Shown one piece after another: positions 25,883 through 33,525 of a DNA stretch of 64,000 bases (its first letter is position 1; each line of letters begins with the position of its first letter). Origin of the DNA: a virus; IMG/VR virus record IMGVR_UViG_3300037245_001419, positions 124,001 through 188,000 of that record; one strand, 5' to 3'. A model generated the notes under the pieces. That model was not told the DNA's origin. It did no database searches and saw only the letters and a list, made by a program, of their open reading frames with translations. The position numbers and the translations under genes were made by a program.

Positions 25883-26901
25883 TAAAAATAGTAGATGACT
25901 TACTGTACATGATTCGCCAGTTGAAAGCAGTTGAATTGTCAATAGACAAGCTAGACATTATAGAGAAATATCCTCAATGTAGAAATTTATTGGAGATAAC
26001 CTATAATCCTTTTAAGCACTTCGCAGTTGGTACAAAACAGATAGATAAAGAGTTAGAATCTACTTTAGTTGATATTCCGAAAATAGATAAGCCGTACATC
26101 ATGATCCATCACTTCTACAATTTTTTAAACGATTCGTTGCTTAACAAAAGATACAGTCGTTCTGTAGGAATCAAAGCGATAAAGAGATGGTGTACAATAT
26201 TTCCCGAATATGAGACCCTTATTATCAACATTTTCAATAAGAACTTGAAGTGTGGAATAGATGCTCAGCTTATCAATTGTATCTATCCGAAACTTATACC
26301 AATGTTTAACCCTACACGACCCAAAATTTGGGATACGATGTGTCCTAAGAGGGTCTTTTCTGAGTACGTTACAATGGAGAAGGTTGAGGGCGAACTGGTC
26401 TACATGAGCATTAGAAACCGAAAGGTGAACATATATAGCAAGCACACCATACCTATTGTCACATTGAATTACCTTAAGGATGAAGTACAGTCATTTATCG
26501 ACATTACTGATATTGATAATATCATGATTGAAGGTCATGTATTCATAGGCAACCAGAGCTTTGATGAGTCTCACCAGAGCATCGTTAGAGGCAGTAAGAA
26601 GTTAACTAATATAATATTTAAAGTGTATGACATACTAACCCTCGATGAGTTCGAGGTGTATTACGACGAGTCAAAAAAATACACAGATCGACATAAGAGA
26701 TTCGCAGAGATGGGTTTCTCTAATTTAAGTATGATACAAGTCGTACCATACCAGCAGTATGATCCAAACGGTGAACACATACTATCACACATGAAAACAA
26801 CAATTTCCGATAACAATTGGAAAGGAGCAATTCTTCGTAAGAACATACCTTACGACATTAAAATTTCGTATAACATAATTAAAGTATACCCCAATTCGTA
26901 A
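25879..26901 (+). CDS. ATP-dependent DNA ligase, T4 gp30 type
   Basis: 340 residues. The helical N-terminal domain carries KAIKRWCTIFPEYE and LKCGIDAQLINCIYPKLIPMF as in T4 ligase. Motif I is EKVEGELVY with the putative AMP-accepting Lys168; the usual K-x-D-G is K-x-E-G. Motif III/IIIa is MIEGHVFI and FKVYDIL, motif IV GAILRK, motif V IKVYPN. The chain stops at motif V, so the C-terminal OB domain present in T4 ligase (487 residues) is absent or minimal. Seals nicks during replication or repair if active. Confidence 0.85.
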   Translation: MIKIVDDLLYMIRQLKAVELSIDKLDIIEKYPQCRNLLEITYNPFKHFAVGTKQIDKELESTLVDIPKIDKPYIMIHHFYNFLNDSLLNKRYSRSVGIKAIKRWCTIFPEYETLIINIFNKNLKCGIDAQLINCIYPKLIPMFNPTRPKIWDTMCPKRVFSEYVTMEKVEGELVYMSIRNRKVNIYSKHTIPIVTLNYLKDEVQSFIDITDIDNIMIEGHVFIGNQSFDESHQSIVRGSKKLTNIIFKVYDILTLDEFEVYYDESKKYTDRHKRFAEMGFSNLSMIQVVPYQQYDPNGEHILSHMKTTISDNNWKGAILRKNIPYDIKISYNIIKVYPNS

Positions 26902-26917
26902 TTTTACGGAGGTAAAT

Positions 26918-27406
26918 ATGAAAACAATAATTAGTACAGGACTTCGAGGCGCAAGCCAAGGAGCTGTAGGAGCAGCATTTATTAATGAGATAGCTGTAGA
27001 TGGATATTGTCCAAAAGGATTTATCTTGCCAACAGGCAAGCAACCAGAACTCGCATCAATGGGACTCAAAGAGCATGAGTCAGACTCGGTTGTAGAGTGT
27101 TTTGAAGATAACATGAACGCATCAGACGGCACAATATTTTTCTTTATGGAGAGCCTGGTAGACCAACTCGATAAAGAGTTAATGGACATCGTTGAAGCGT
27201 CAAACACACCATCACTACTGATAGACCTTGATAGCCCTTTGGACGTAAGAATCGTTGAGAAATTTATCCAGAAAAATGACATAGAGACCTTGCACGTAGA
27301 CGGCTGTCAAGACTCGCCCCACGATAAAACCATATATAAGTTTGTGTGTGGATATGTAACTAAAGTAGTTAAGAACCTAAAACATGAGGCTTTATTCGAG
27401 CACTAG
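26918..27406 (+). CDS. YpsA-like SLOG / molybdenum-carrier-type protein
   Basis: 162 residues, GGAGG upstream. IISTGLRGASQGAVGAAF replaces the usual SGGQTGVD loop, then GYCPKGFILPTG, ENMNASDGTIFFF and LHVDGCQDSPH match the circularly permuted YpsA/pMoCo-carrier branch of SLOG proteins, which bind nucleotides such as NAD or ADP-ribose derivatives. Ligand and reaction unknown; the altered first loop is noteworthy. Confidence 0.8.
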   Translation: MKTIISTGLRGASQGAVGAAFINEIAVDGYCPKGFILPTGKQPELASMGLKEHESDSVVECFEDNMNASDGTIFFFMESLVDQLDKELMDIVEASNTPSLLIDLDSPLDVRIVEKFIQKNDIETLHVDGCQDSPHDKTIYKFVCGYVTKVVKNLKHEALFEH

Positions 27407-27413
27407 GAGCAAC

Positions 27414-27902
27414 ATGAGCAAACCCTCACTACTAAGAAAAGAGATGGAAGACAGACGTATAGAGATGAAAGGAAAATTAAATGCAGTTGAAGTAGAATTA
27501 GTACAGATACCAAATACCCACTTTAAGTCTGAAGAATGTCAACGTCTAAACTCCACAAAGAGATTATTAATTAAAGAACTAAACAAATTAACTATAGGGA
27601 TTAAGAATATCATGGAACTCGAATCAGACCCTAATGTAGTAAAACAAATGGATGACATCTATAAAAAACTTGAATCTGGCGAGATGTCACCATCTGACTT
27701 GCAGAACATGGTAGTCAAGATGGAGGGCGGTGTTGAAAATGACGATGATACCCCAGACTGGCTAACTGAAGTAGACGATGATGAGAATGAAGATTCAGAC
27801 ACTATTGAACCAAAAAAAGAGGAAGAGGACGAAAAAGGAGTAAATACCGCTTCAGACGATGATATATCTCAATCTGTAGACGATCTACTCGACAATTTAT
27901 AA
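27414..27902 (+). CDS. acidic coiled-coil protein
   Basis: 162 residues from ATG 27414 with AGGAG at 27405-27409; an earlier ATG at 27384 lies inside the previous gene. Residues 1-100 form a coiled coil, 105-162 are very acidic (DDDTPDWLTEVDDDENED) and end VDDLLDNL. Not recognised; a polymerase- or clamp-binding tail is one possibility. Confidence 0.85.
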   Translation: MSKPSLLRKEMEDRRIEMKGKLNAVEVELVQIPNTHFKSEECQRLNSTKRLLIKELNKLTIGIKNIMELESDPNVVKQMDDIYKKLESGEMSPSDLQNMVVKMEGGVENDDDTPDWLTEVDDDENEDSDTIEPKKEEEDEKGVNTASDDDISQSVDDLLDNL

Positions 27903-27905
27903 ATA
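27898..27905 (+). promoter_or_regulatory. T4-type late promoter TATAAATA
   Basis: Exact match overlapping the preceding stop, 33 bp before the NUMOD gene; the only one outside the 3-20 kb late block. Confidence 0.6.
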
Positions 27906-27937
27906 ATTTCATAAACACCATATATCTAGGAGACAAG

Positions 27938-28339
27938 ATGAAAATAATCTGGAAAGATATAAAAGGGTTTGAAGGAATTTATAAAATATCAAATACTGGC
28001 AGAGTAGTTCACAGTAAAACTCAAGCAGAACTCACAGGGCCGGACGTTACCTTAACTAAGAACAATACACGTTCAAAAGTTAAGATAACAAATATTATGA
28101 AGACTCACTACCCAGAGTTATTCGTAGTAAAAGAAATAGTTACAGATACTTTAGTTGAGACTTTAGTTGATGTGTTAGTGAAGGACATAACAGGCGAACA
28201 AAAACTTCTTGTCTTGTCCATCGAAGGAATTGAGTACACTTCTTATAGAGAAGCATCCGACAAATTGAACTTGAAAACGTCTACCATAAAGAGACGGGTC
28301 AACTCAAAAAAGTTCGAGGCTTACTTAAGCTTAGAGTAA
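27938..28339 (+). CDS. orphan NUMOD4-NUMOD1 DNA-binding protein
   Basis: 133 residues, AGGAG upstream. IIWKDIKGFEGIYKISNTGRV is a NUMOD4 motif; residues 95-130 (YTSYREASDKLNLKTSTIKR) match NUMOD1. These modules normally flank an HNH or GIY-YIG nuclease in homing endonucleases; the central 60 residues here contain no HNH histidines, so it is a nuclease-less derivative that may bind DNA only. Confidence 0.8.
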   Translation: MKIIWKDIKGFEGIYKISNTGRVVHSKTQAELTGPDVTLTKNNTRSKVKITNIMKTHYPELFVVKEIVTDTLVETLVDVLVKDITGEQKLLVLSIEGIEYTSYREASDKLNLKTSTIKRRVNSKKFEAYLSLE

Positions 28340-28362
28340 CAATTTTTTCGGGAGACATGGTC

Positions 28363-28653
28363 ATGATTATGAAAATTAATCATTATGACTTTCTAACAAC
28401 ATATCAACTAGATGATAGGTCTAGCTGGTATTTGTCTCTAAAACCAGAAAAGATGCAAAGAATAAATACGATTGTATACAGCGTATGTACATCTAATAGT
28501 TTAGCTCTTCTGTATTCGAAGTTCGAATCTAAAGAGTTTAAATATTTGAGTAACGATATAAACGAGTTGTGTAAAATAAAGCTAAAACACAGTGAACCTA
28601 TATTCATTGAAAGGAAATATAATTATGAGCAAAAAAAAAACATTCGGGATTGA
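28363..28653 (+). CDS. KLKY-family paralogue 5
   Basis: 96 residues from the ATG at 28363, eight bases after GGAG; the ATG at 28357 is too close to that site. C-terminal core VCTSNSLALLYSKFESKEF then INELCKIKLKHSEPIFI. Overlaps the next gene by 29 bases. Confidence 0.8.
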   Translation: MIMKINHYDFLTTYQLDDRSSWYLSLKPEKMQRINTIVYSVCTSNSLALLYSKFESKEFKYLSNDINELCKIKLKHSEPIFIERKYNYEQKKNIRD

Positions 28654-29122
28654 CGATTACATTAATAAAGACCTGAAGCAGCTAGGTAAAGAAGAGGATA
28701 CAACTTCTAAAAAAGCACCCAAGCTTACTATGTTACGCTATATGGTAACGCCTAGACAATTCAATCAAAACTTTGGTGAAAACAAACCAAATCTAGTTCA
28801 GCCTGTAGAAGAATTCAACATGAATAACGATGTGTACAACATGGTTTATGTTCTATTCAATCATGACAAAGAGATTTGGAGAATGTTTACCACCATGGAA
28901 TCACAAGAGACTGTAGAGCTTATCAGAGATAATAAAGCTGGCCGTGTCGAGTTGATATGCCGTGAGAACTATCACGCTATCGTTAGACTTAAAGATGACA
29001 ACAAAAAAATTCAAGAGCTTGCTGACTTCAAAAGAAAGTATAAGCAAAATATCGATGTGTATCATCTTGAATTAGACTTCGCACAAGGTGTAAAGAAGTT
29101 CGTCGGTCAAGAAATAGCATAA
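28625..29122 (+). CDS. unknown protein
   Basis: 165 residues from ATG 28625 with AAGGAAAT upstream. Basic N-terminus, then an alpha/beta domain with VYNMVYVLFNHDKEIWRMF and AGRVELICRENYHAIVRL. Not recognised. Sits among KLKY-family genes and ends in a TAATG overlap with the next. Confidence 0.85.
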   Translation: MSKKKTFGIDDYINKDLKQLGKEEDTTSKKAPKLTMLRYMVTPRQFNQNFGENKPNLVQPVEEFNMNNDVYNMVYVLFNHDKEIWRMFTTMESQETVELIRDNKAGRVELICRENYHAIVRLKDDNKKIQELADFKRKYKQNIDVYHLELDFAQGVKKFVGQEIA

Positions 29123-29442
29123 TGAAAACGGTCGTAAAATACGGATTCGACGACCATGGGAATAAGATAGAACCAGAAAATGTCGATGGAACCTTAAATG
29201 GTTCCGTTGGTATTTTATACTATGATATTAATGAAGGTCTTGATAGATTCACATTTTACCACCACGATGAAATAGAATTAGCACAAGATATAATGGAATC
29301 TGGCAACTTGATTTCGTCTATATTAAACATCCGCAATAATAATAAATACATTTGTAGGTTGTGTGAATGGAGACTAAAGAATCGTAAGATTAAATTAGTA
29401 TATGGTGATGAGAAATCCTATAACCCAAGTCTGTCTTGTTAA
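29122..29442 (+). CDS. KLKY-family paralogue 6 (divergent)
   Basis: 106 residues. C-terminal NNNKYICRLCEWRLKNRKIKLVYG aligns with the family core, with R-L-K in place of K-L-K. The N-terminal half differs from other members. Confidence 0.75.
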   Translation: MKTVVKYGFDDHGNKIEPENVDGTLNGSVGILYYDINEGLDRFTFYHHDEIELAQDIMESGNLISSILNIRNNNKYICRLCEWRLKNRKIKLVYGDEKSYNPSLSC

Positions 29443-29782
29443 GATACAAAAAATTTATACTGAAACACGATCAGTAGAGTATTTTCTTAAGGGTAAAATT
29501 ACAGACGTATACAACTCAAAAAATTTCGATAACAGATTAAAAGCCTCATTTATAACTAACGATACTGGTTATAAATGGGGCTTCTTTCGTCACACCTACA
29601 GCGAAGAATTCTTTGAGCTTGTCACAGATATATGCTCCAACAATGCAATCGCAATAATCAACATGCAACATGAAGAAAAGTTTATAAGGAAGCTGGCTTG
29701 GTACAAACTGAAGTACAGGTCGTGTATTCCTATTAAGGAAAAGATAGTATTACAAACTCAAAAAAACAGACTCATGAATTAA
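29402..29782 (+). CDS. KLKY-family paralogue 7
   Basis: 126 residues, start at 29402 or 29408 without a clear ribosome site, 41 bases inside the previous gene. Core ICSNNAIAIINMQHEEKFI then RKLAWYKLKYRSCIPI; its KLKY codons are an exact decamer copy (29706-29715). Confidence 0.8.
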   Translation: MVMRNPITQVCLVKIQKIYTETRSVEYFLKGKITDVYNSKNFDNRLKASFITNDTGYKWGFFRHTYSEEFFELVTDICSNNAIAIINMQHEEKFIRKLAWYKLKYRSCIPIKEKIVLQTQKNRLMN

Positions 29783-29784
29783 GA

Positions 29785-30018
29785 ATGTTCGTTACTATTC
29801 TTGTCAATTCAGTTTTGTTTAAACTGGTTAAATACGATGGGGATAAATTTGCAAATAAACTTCAGTTTCAAGTAATCAAATCAGACATACCTAAGATAAT
29901 TTCGATATGTAAAAACAATGCTGCAGCCTTGATACATTCAAGAGATGATAGTGAACAGATAAGAAAATTTTGTGTGATTAAGCTTAAGCATAAAGAGATG
30001 ATTAAGATATTTTATTAA
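29785..30018 (+). CDS. KLKY-family paralogue 8, minimal
   Basis: 77 residues, the shortest member, essentially the C-terminal core alone: ICKNNAAALIHSRDDSEQI then RKFCVIKLKHKEMIKIF. It helps define the domain boundary. Confidence 0.75.
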   Translation: MFVTILVNSVLFKLVKYDGDKFANKLQFQVIKSDIPKIISICKNNAAALIHSRDDSEQIRKFCVIKLKHKEMIKIFY

Positions 30019-30049
30019 GGGAGAGGATGCGAGTGACACCCTCTCCCTT
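30017..30049 (+). terminator. terminator of the 25.7-30.0 kb rightward operon
   Basis: Stem AAGGGAGAGG / CCTCTCCCTT with a 13-base loop directly at the stop of paralogue 8. Confidence 0.75.
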
Positions 30050-30077
30050 ACACTGACCGAGGGTAAGAGGTCAGTGT
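30050..30077 (-). terminator. terminator of the leftward 32.1-30.1 kb operon
   Basis: Stem ACACTGACC / GGTCAGTGT; overlaps the stop codon of the leftward membrane protein gene. Back to back with the rightward terminator. Confidence 0.65.
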
Positions 30078-30418
30078 TGAGGCTCTTCTTTACAATGTTT
30101 AACACGCCCACGCAAGTCTGTCATGACGATAAAATTTTCTCTTCCATAAGACTTGTATAGGTAATAATTAACTTTATTTTTACAAACTATAATGGTATTT
30201 TGTTGTTTCTCAACATGAACATGCATTAACCCATGATGAGTATGTTCACCATTTACATTATCGACTGTCCTATTTTTGACACTTAAAGGAGATTCTACTG
30301 AATATAAAATAAGACCCCACAAAATTAAACCTATAAATGCAAAAATAATAGAATATTTTTTAAGTTTGTCACTCTCTTCTTTATTAACATCAAACATATA
30401 TTTTAAATACCCTATCAT
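30071..30418 (-). CDS. single-pass membrane protein
   Basis: 115 residues. One hydrophobic helix, residues about 22-41 (YSIIFAFIGLILWGLILYSV), then a histidine-rich segment GEHTHHGLMHVHVEK and a basic C-terminus. Not recognised. Confidence 0.8.
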   Translation of the reverse strand: MIGYLKYMFDVNKEESDKLKKYSIIFAFIGLILWGLILYSVESPLSVKNRTVDNVNGEHTHHGLMHVHVEKQQNTIIVCKNKVNYYLYKSYGRENFIVMTDLRGRVKHCKEEPQH

Positions 30419-30430
30419 CAGTCACACCAA

Positions 30431-30652
30431 TTACTTGCCACGTCTTTTACGTCTTTCTCTTTTCTCTCGATTCTTTCTTTTGCCAGTAAATATCTTACCT
30501 AGCTCTGATCGGTTGTCATGCTTGCTGACTTGCATTAACTCTTCCTGTTTTGCTGTCATCTGCTCTCTATGCACTCGTTCATAACGCTCAGGGTCTAACC
30601 CTTTCATTTCTTCTTTGCTGAATTGCTCAATCATTCCTGTTCTTGTATCCAT
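30431..30652 (-). CDS. small highly basic protein
   Basis: 73 residues; helical with a terminal cluster KRKNREKRERRKRRGK suggesting nucleic acid binding. Not recognised. Confidence 0.75.
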   Translation of the reverse strand: MDTRTGMIEQFSKEEMKGLDPERYERVHREQMTAKQEELMQVSKHDNRSELGKIFTGKRKNREKRERRKRRGK

Positions 30653-30663
30653 ACTTTACTCCT

Positions 30664-31011
30664 TTAACACCAACACGATTCTAAACTTATTTTACTTAAT
30701 GTTTCTTTATCTGTAACTACTTCTACTTCGATATTAAGTAACTTTCGTATATCGAACCCTTCTTTTCTTCTAAATGCCCTTGCCCAATAACCAACTTCGG
30801 AAGCTCGTATGAGAAGCTTGTTGTTATCAGCTATTTCTATTTCATTAACAGAAAAATAATGCACTTCTTTTTCATAGCACATTTTTAATTTGTCATTTTG
30901 CTTTAAAGTATCTTCTGAATGAAATTCTATTACACATCCATCTAAACCAATCATTCGTCCAGACCGTCTGTCACGCTCAGCAACTTTTATAGAAGCATTA
31001 ATTATTTTCAT
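30664..31011 (-). CDS. unknown protein
   Basis: 115 residues from ATG 31011 with GAGGAG upstream; overlaps the preceding stop (ATGA). Mostly beta; no motif recognised. Confidence 0.8.
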   Translation of the reverse strand: MKIINASIKVAERDRRSGRMIGLDGCVIEFHSEDTLKQNDKLKMCYEKEVHYFSVNEIEIADNNKLLIRASEVGYWARAFRRKEGFDIRKLLNIEVEVVTDKETLSKISLESCWC

Positions 31012-31553
31012 GACTCCTCTTCCCCTATCCACTTCCTGTCTTGCAACAATTTAATAATCTCTTCTGCACTAGGTGACTTAGGCATCGGCTTCCACAAAAT
31101 GATCGGGTCGCATCGCTCTATACGATTTTCAGTGAGTTTTCCATCTTTTTCGAAACCATACGCACTAGTCATTTTAAACCCGTCTTTTTTACGAAAAAAC
31201 TCTTGATGTACGCTGGGCCTGTTTAACATAGTACCAGTCCAACAAGGATCATAATCAATAGCCAAAACATATGTACCAAATCTACCTTCTTGAATTTCTG
31301 GTAGTTGATCATCAACGAATATCCACTCGTCTTTTACCTTGTCCGCTATTGCTTCAGCTATGATTTCATCAGACCGTTTCTTTCTAGCTTCCCATGCTGA
31401 ACCACCACAATCCTTACAAACCATTTTGTCGTGAAATTTAATTGGAATTATGAAAGCACTGGAAGAAATACAATGTGGATTGCCGCACTTGTAATAAACT
31501 TCTTCGGCTGCCAGTTCTTCTTTTACGATGGCTAGTATTTCTTCTTTATTCAT
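31008..31553 (-). CDS. DUF551-like protein with zinc ribbon
   Basis: 181 residues from ATG 31553; the longer frame to 31664 lies in the previous gene. A ribbon C-G-N-P-H-C ... CKDCGG occupies residues 20-55. The C-terminal part starts WIFVDDQLPE and ends PIILWKPMPKSP, which fits the DUF551 pattern (W-x-x-x-x-x-x-L-P to W-x-P-x-P). Confidence 0.8.
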   Translation of the reverse strand: MNKEEILAIVKEELAAEEVYYKCGNPHCISSSAFIIPIKFHDKMVCKDCGGSAWEARKKRSDEIIAEAIADKVKDEWIFVDDQLPEIQEGRFGTYVLAIDYDPCWTGTMLNRPSVHQEFFRKKDGFKMTSAYGFEKDGKLTENRIERCDPIILWKPMPKSPSAEEIIKLLQDRKWIGEEES

Positions 31554-31839
31554 AAGCAATAGGATATTGAGATTTAGGCTTGCACTGTATGATCTTGCTG
31601 TCTGTACCAAACTTTGCAGATAAAGAAAATATGTGGACACCAGCACTATAAACATATGTAACACCGTCTATACAAGCTGTTTTGCTATAGTGCTCTATTT
31701 GATTAATAAGTCTTTCCTCAGCTCTTTCACGTTCTTTTTTTGAATCGAAACCTTCGCACGCAACAGCGCAGAATAATGCAACTATCAATATCACGATTAA
31801 TGATAGTTGCAGATTAGGATGATCATTAATACACATCAA
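31546..31839 (-). CDS. small exported or membrane-anchored protein
   Basis: 97 residues. Hydrophobic segment SLIVILIVALFCAVACEGF looks like a signal peptide ending in a possible lipobox (AVAC), then KERERAEERLINQI and a compact CIDGVTYVYSAGVHIF domain. Such CIDGVxY proteins are common in phages of enterobacteria; function unknown. Confidence 0.8.
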   Translation of the reverse strand: MMCINDHPNLQLSLIVILIVALFCAVACEGFDSKKERERAEERLINQIEHYSKTACIDGVTYVYSAGVHIFSLSAKFGTDSKIIQCKPKSQYPIAYE

Positions 31840-32105
31840 TTAAACTCATCAGGAACAGTAACTAACAGAGCATTCCCTATTATACAATCCATGTTAAAAT
31901 ATTTCCTAACATATTCAGTAGCCCTCAGATTGATTTGTTGGTCTTGTTTTAATCTACTCTCTTCATCAACCAGAAGAACTGTGTCTTCGTCAATAGTGAT
32001 CGCTTCCACCATCTCACAACCTATCAAATCGTAGTATGATTTCAGATGATCTTCACCAATTTCAACTGAAGTAACTTCACCATTTGTATTGTACAAAGTC
32101 GCCAT
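31836..32105 (-). CDS. DUF3846-like protein
   Basis: 89 residues. LYNTNGEVTSVEIG, LIGCEMVEAI, VLLVDEESRLKQDQQIN and IIGNALLVTVP follow the DUF3846 pattern. First gene of the short leftward operon; overlaps the next by 4 bases. Confidence 0.8.
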   Translation of the reverse strand: MATLYNTNGEVTSVEIGEDHLKSYYDLIGCEMVEAITIDEDTVLLVDEESRLKQDQQINLRATEYVRKYFNMDCIIGNALLVTVPDEFN

Positions 32106-32202
32106 GTTATTTCCTTTTTATTTGCGTTCCCACATTAAATATAACTAAAAAATATTAATTGTGTTATACTTTTTTAATAACAGATAAAAACGGAGTAAGA
32201 TT

Positions 32203-32547
32203 TTGATAACTAAAGTACATAAAACCGTATTAAGAGTGGCAGATATAACTGACACGGACGTTGATGAGCGCTTATATAATTATGTCAGATATAAATCTGA
32301 CGATATGGAGTTCACTACACATGCAGTATTTGACGGTATTGTAGAGGAAATATTAACTAACAAGAGCTTTGCAATCTTGTATTCAAGGGATAGAGACAAA
32401 AACATTCGTGACTTGGTGAATTACTCAATGAGAAACAAATGCGAGTTTGAATTGGTAAAGGAAGAAGCCGTGTCTTGCCATGTAGACATGTATGACTGGG
32501 AATCTTTATATGTGTCAACATTTTCAGAGACTGCTTTAGCTGTCTAA
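32203..32547 (+). CDS. KLKY-family paralogue 9 (divergent)
   Basis: 114 residues from a TTG start seven bases after CGGAG. Core ILTNKSFAILYSRDRDKNI then RDLVNYSMRNKCEFELV aligns with the family, although the K-L-K triplet is replaced by S-M-R. A single-gene unit, separated from the other members. Confidence 0.75.
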   Translation: MITKVHKTVLRVADITDTDVDERLYNYVRYKSDDMEFTTHAVFDGIVEEILTNKSFAILYSRDRDKNIRDLVNYSMRNKCEFELVKEEAVSCHVDMYDWESLYVSTFSETALAV

Positions 32548-32626
32548 GATGCTGTGTATTGCTGTTTTAAGGTGTCTCTAAGGCACTTTCTCTCAGCCTT
32601 GGTGTTTAGCTATAGATACAAAAAAA

Positions 32627-32666
32627 CCCCTGCCATTTATCAATAGTTAAGTCAACAGGGCAGGGG
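32627..32666. terminator. bidirectional terminator
   Basis: CCCCTGCC / GGCAGGGG flanked by A-run on the left and T-run on the right, between convergent genes. Confidence 0.85.
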
Positions 32667-32688
32667 TTTTTCAATAGGGTTGTTGCTA

Positions 32689-33261
32689 TTAAGCAACAGC
32701 CTTTTGAGCCCGACTTTTCTTTAAAGACCTGTTTTCTTTTTCAAGCTTTGCAATATTAGCCTTCATTGTGTCATGTTCATCAGCACGACTAATATCTTCC
32801 ATAACAGCGACAATGCTACTAGGGGTTTCTTCAATCTCTTTAGCAAGCTTATCAGATTCAATCTTTTTACGCATTACTGAATTAATTAACTCTTTATGCT
32901 CTTTGGTGAAGCTATCAGAACCTTTTGTAAGCTCGTATAACGCCATGAATTTGCTAAGATCGAAACGTCCTTCACCTTTAGGCATGCTGTATACAGGCTT
33001 GCTGTAATCCGAACCTATAGCAAACTGAGCCTTGATCTCTTGTGCGCTATAGCCTTGATCAGCCATGAGAACAACTGCATCTCTTCTCGTTTTAGCTTCT
33101 TCGATTGTTTCCATTGTACCAAAATAATCTTGAGTTTTGCCAACTTTTTTAATTATACGAAACTTACCATTCCAGTCTACAATATATTTCATCGTAGGGT
33201 CTTTTTTTGCTTTTTTTTCTTGGGAGGCGATTGCGTTTTCTGATTTGTTAGATGCGCTCAT
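32689..33261 (-). CDS. AP2-like DNA-binding family, member A
   Basis: 190 residues. After a charged head, residues 27-75 read GKFRIIKKVGKTQDYFGTME then a helix TRRDAVVLMADQG, a beta-beta-beta-helix AP2-like pattern shared with the genes at 33526 and 52039. The C-terminal 60 residues are coiled coil. Probably binds DNA; target unknown. Confidence 0.8.
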   Translation of the reverse strand: MSASNKSENAIASQEKKAKKDPTMKYIVDWNGKFRIIKKVGKTQDYFGTMETIEEAKTRRDAVVLMADQGYSAQEIKAQFAIGSDYSKPVYSMPKGEGRFDLSKFMALYELTKGSDSFTKEHKELINSVMRKKIESDKLAKEIEETPSSIVAVMEDISRADEHDTMKANIAKLEKENRSLKKSRAQKAVA

Positions 33262-33300
33262 GTTTACCTTTCCTTTTGAGTAAATTATCTTTCTTTACTA

Positions 33301-33329
33301 AAGATAGAATATAATTACTAAGAAGTCAA
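33301..33329 (-). promoter_or_regulatory. early promoter
   Basis: TTGACT, 17 bp, TATCTT, toward 32689-33261; the spacer is TCTTAGTAATTATATTC, a degenerate form of the conserved palindrome. Confidence 0.75.
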
Positions 33330-33390
33330 ATATTATTTACAGAAATAATATTTTTTATGCATTTTTATTATTAAGATGAAATAGTACATA

Positions 33391-33480
33391 TTATTTTTCG
33401 CTGTCTTTCAGCTTTTTAAGCTCTAAATACCAATGTAATACAGTTTCTTTGATTTTCTTTGGAGTTTTTTTAATAGACAT
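33391..33480 (-). CDS. possible very small protein
   Basis: 29 residues (MSIKKTPKKIKETVLHWYLE and a lysine-rich end), AAGG ten bases before the ATG. Lies in the 264-bp gap between two AP2-like genes. Tentative. Confidence 0.4.
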   Translation of the reverse strand: MSIKKTPKKIKETVLHWYLELKKLKDSEK

Positions 33481-33500
33481 ATTATACCTTAAACGAAAAA

Positions 33501-33520
33501 AGGAGTGCCGAAGCACTCCC
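33501..33520 (-). terminator. terminator
   Basis: GGAGTGC / GCACTCC with a TTCG tetraloop on the transcribed strand and a T-run, after the gene at 33526. Confidence 0.85.
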
Positions 33521-33525
33521 TTTTA

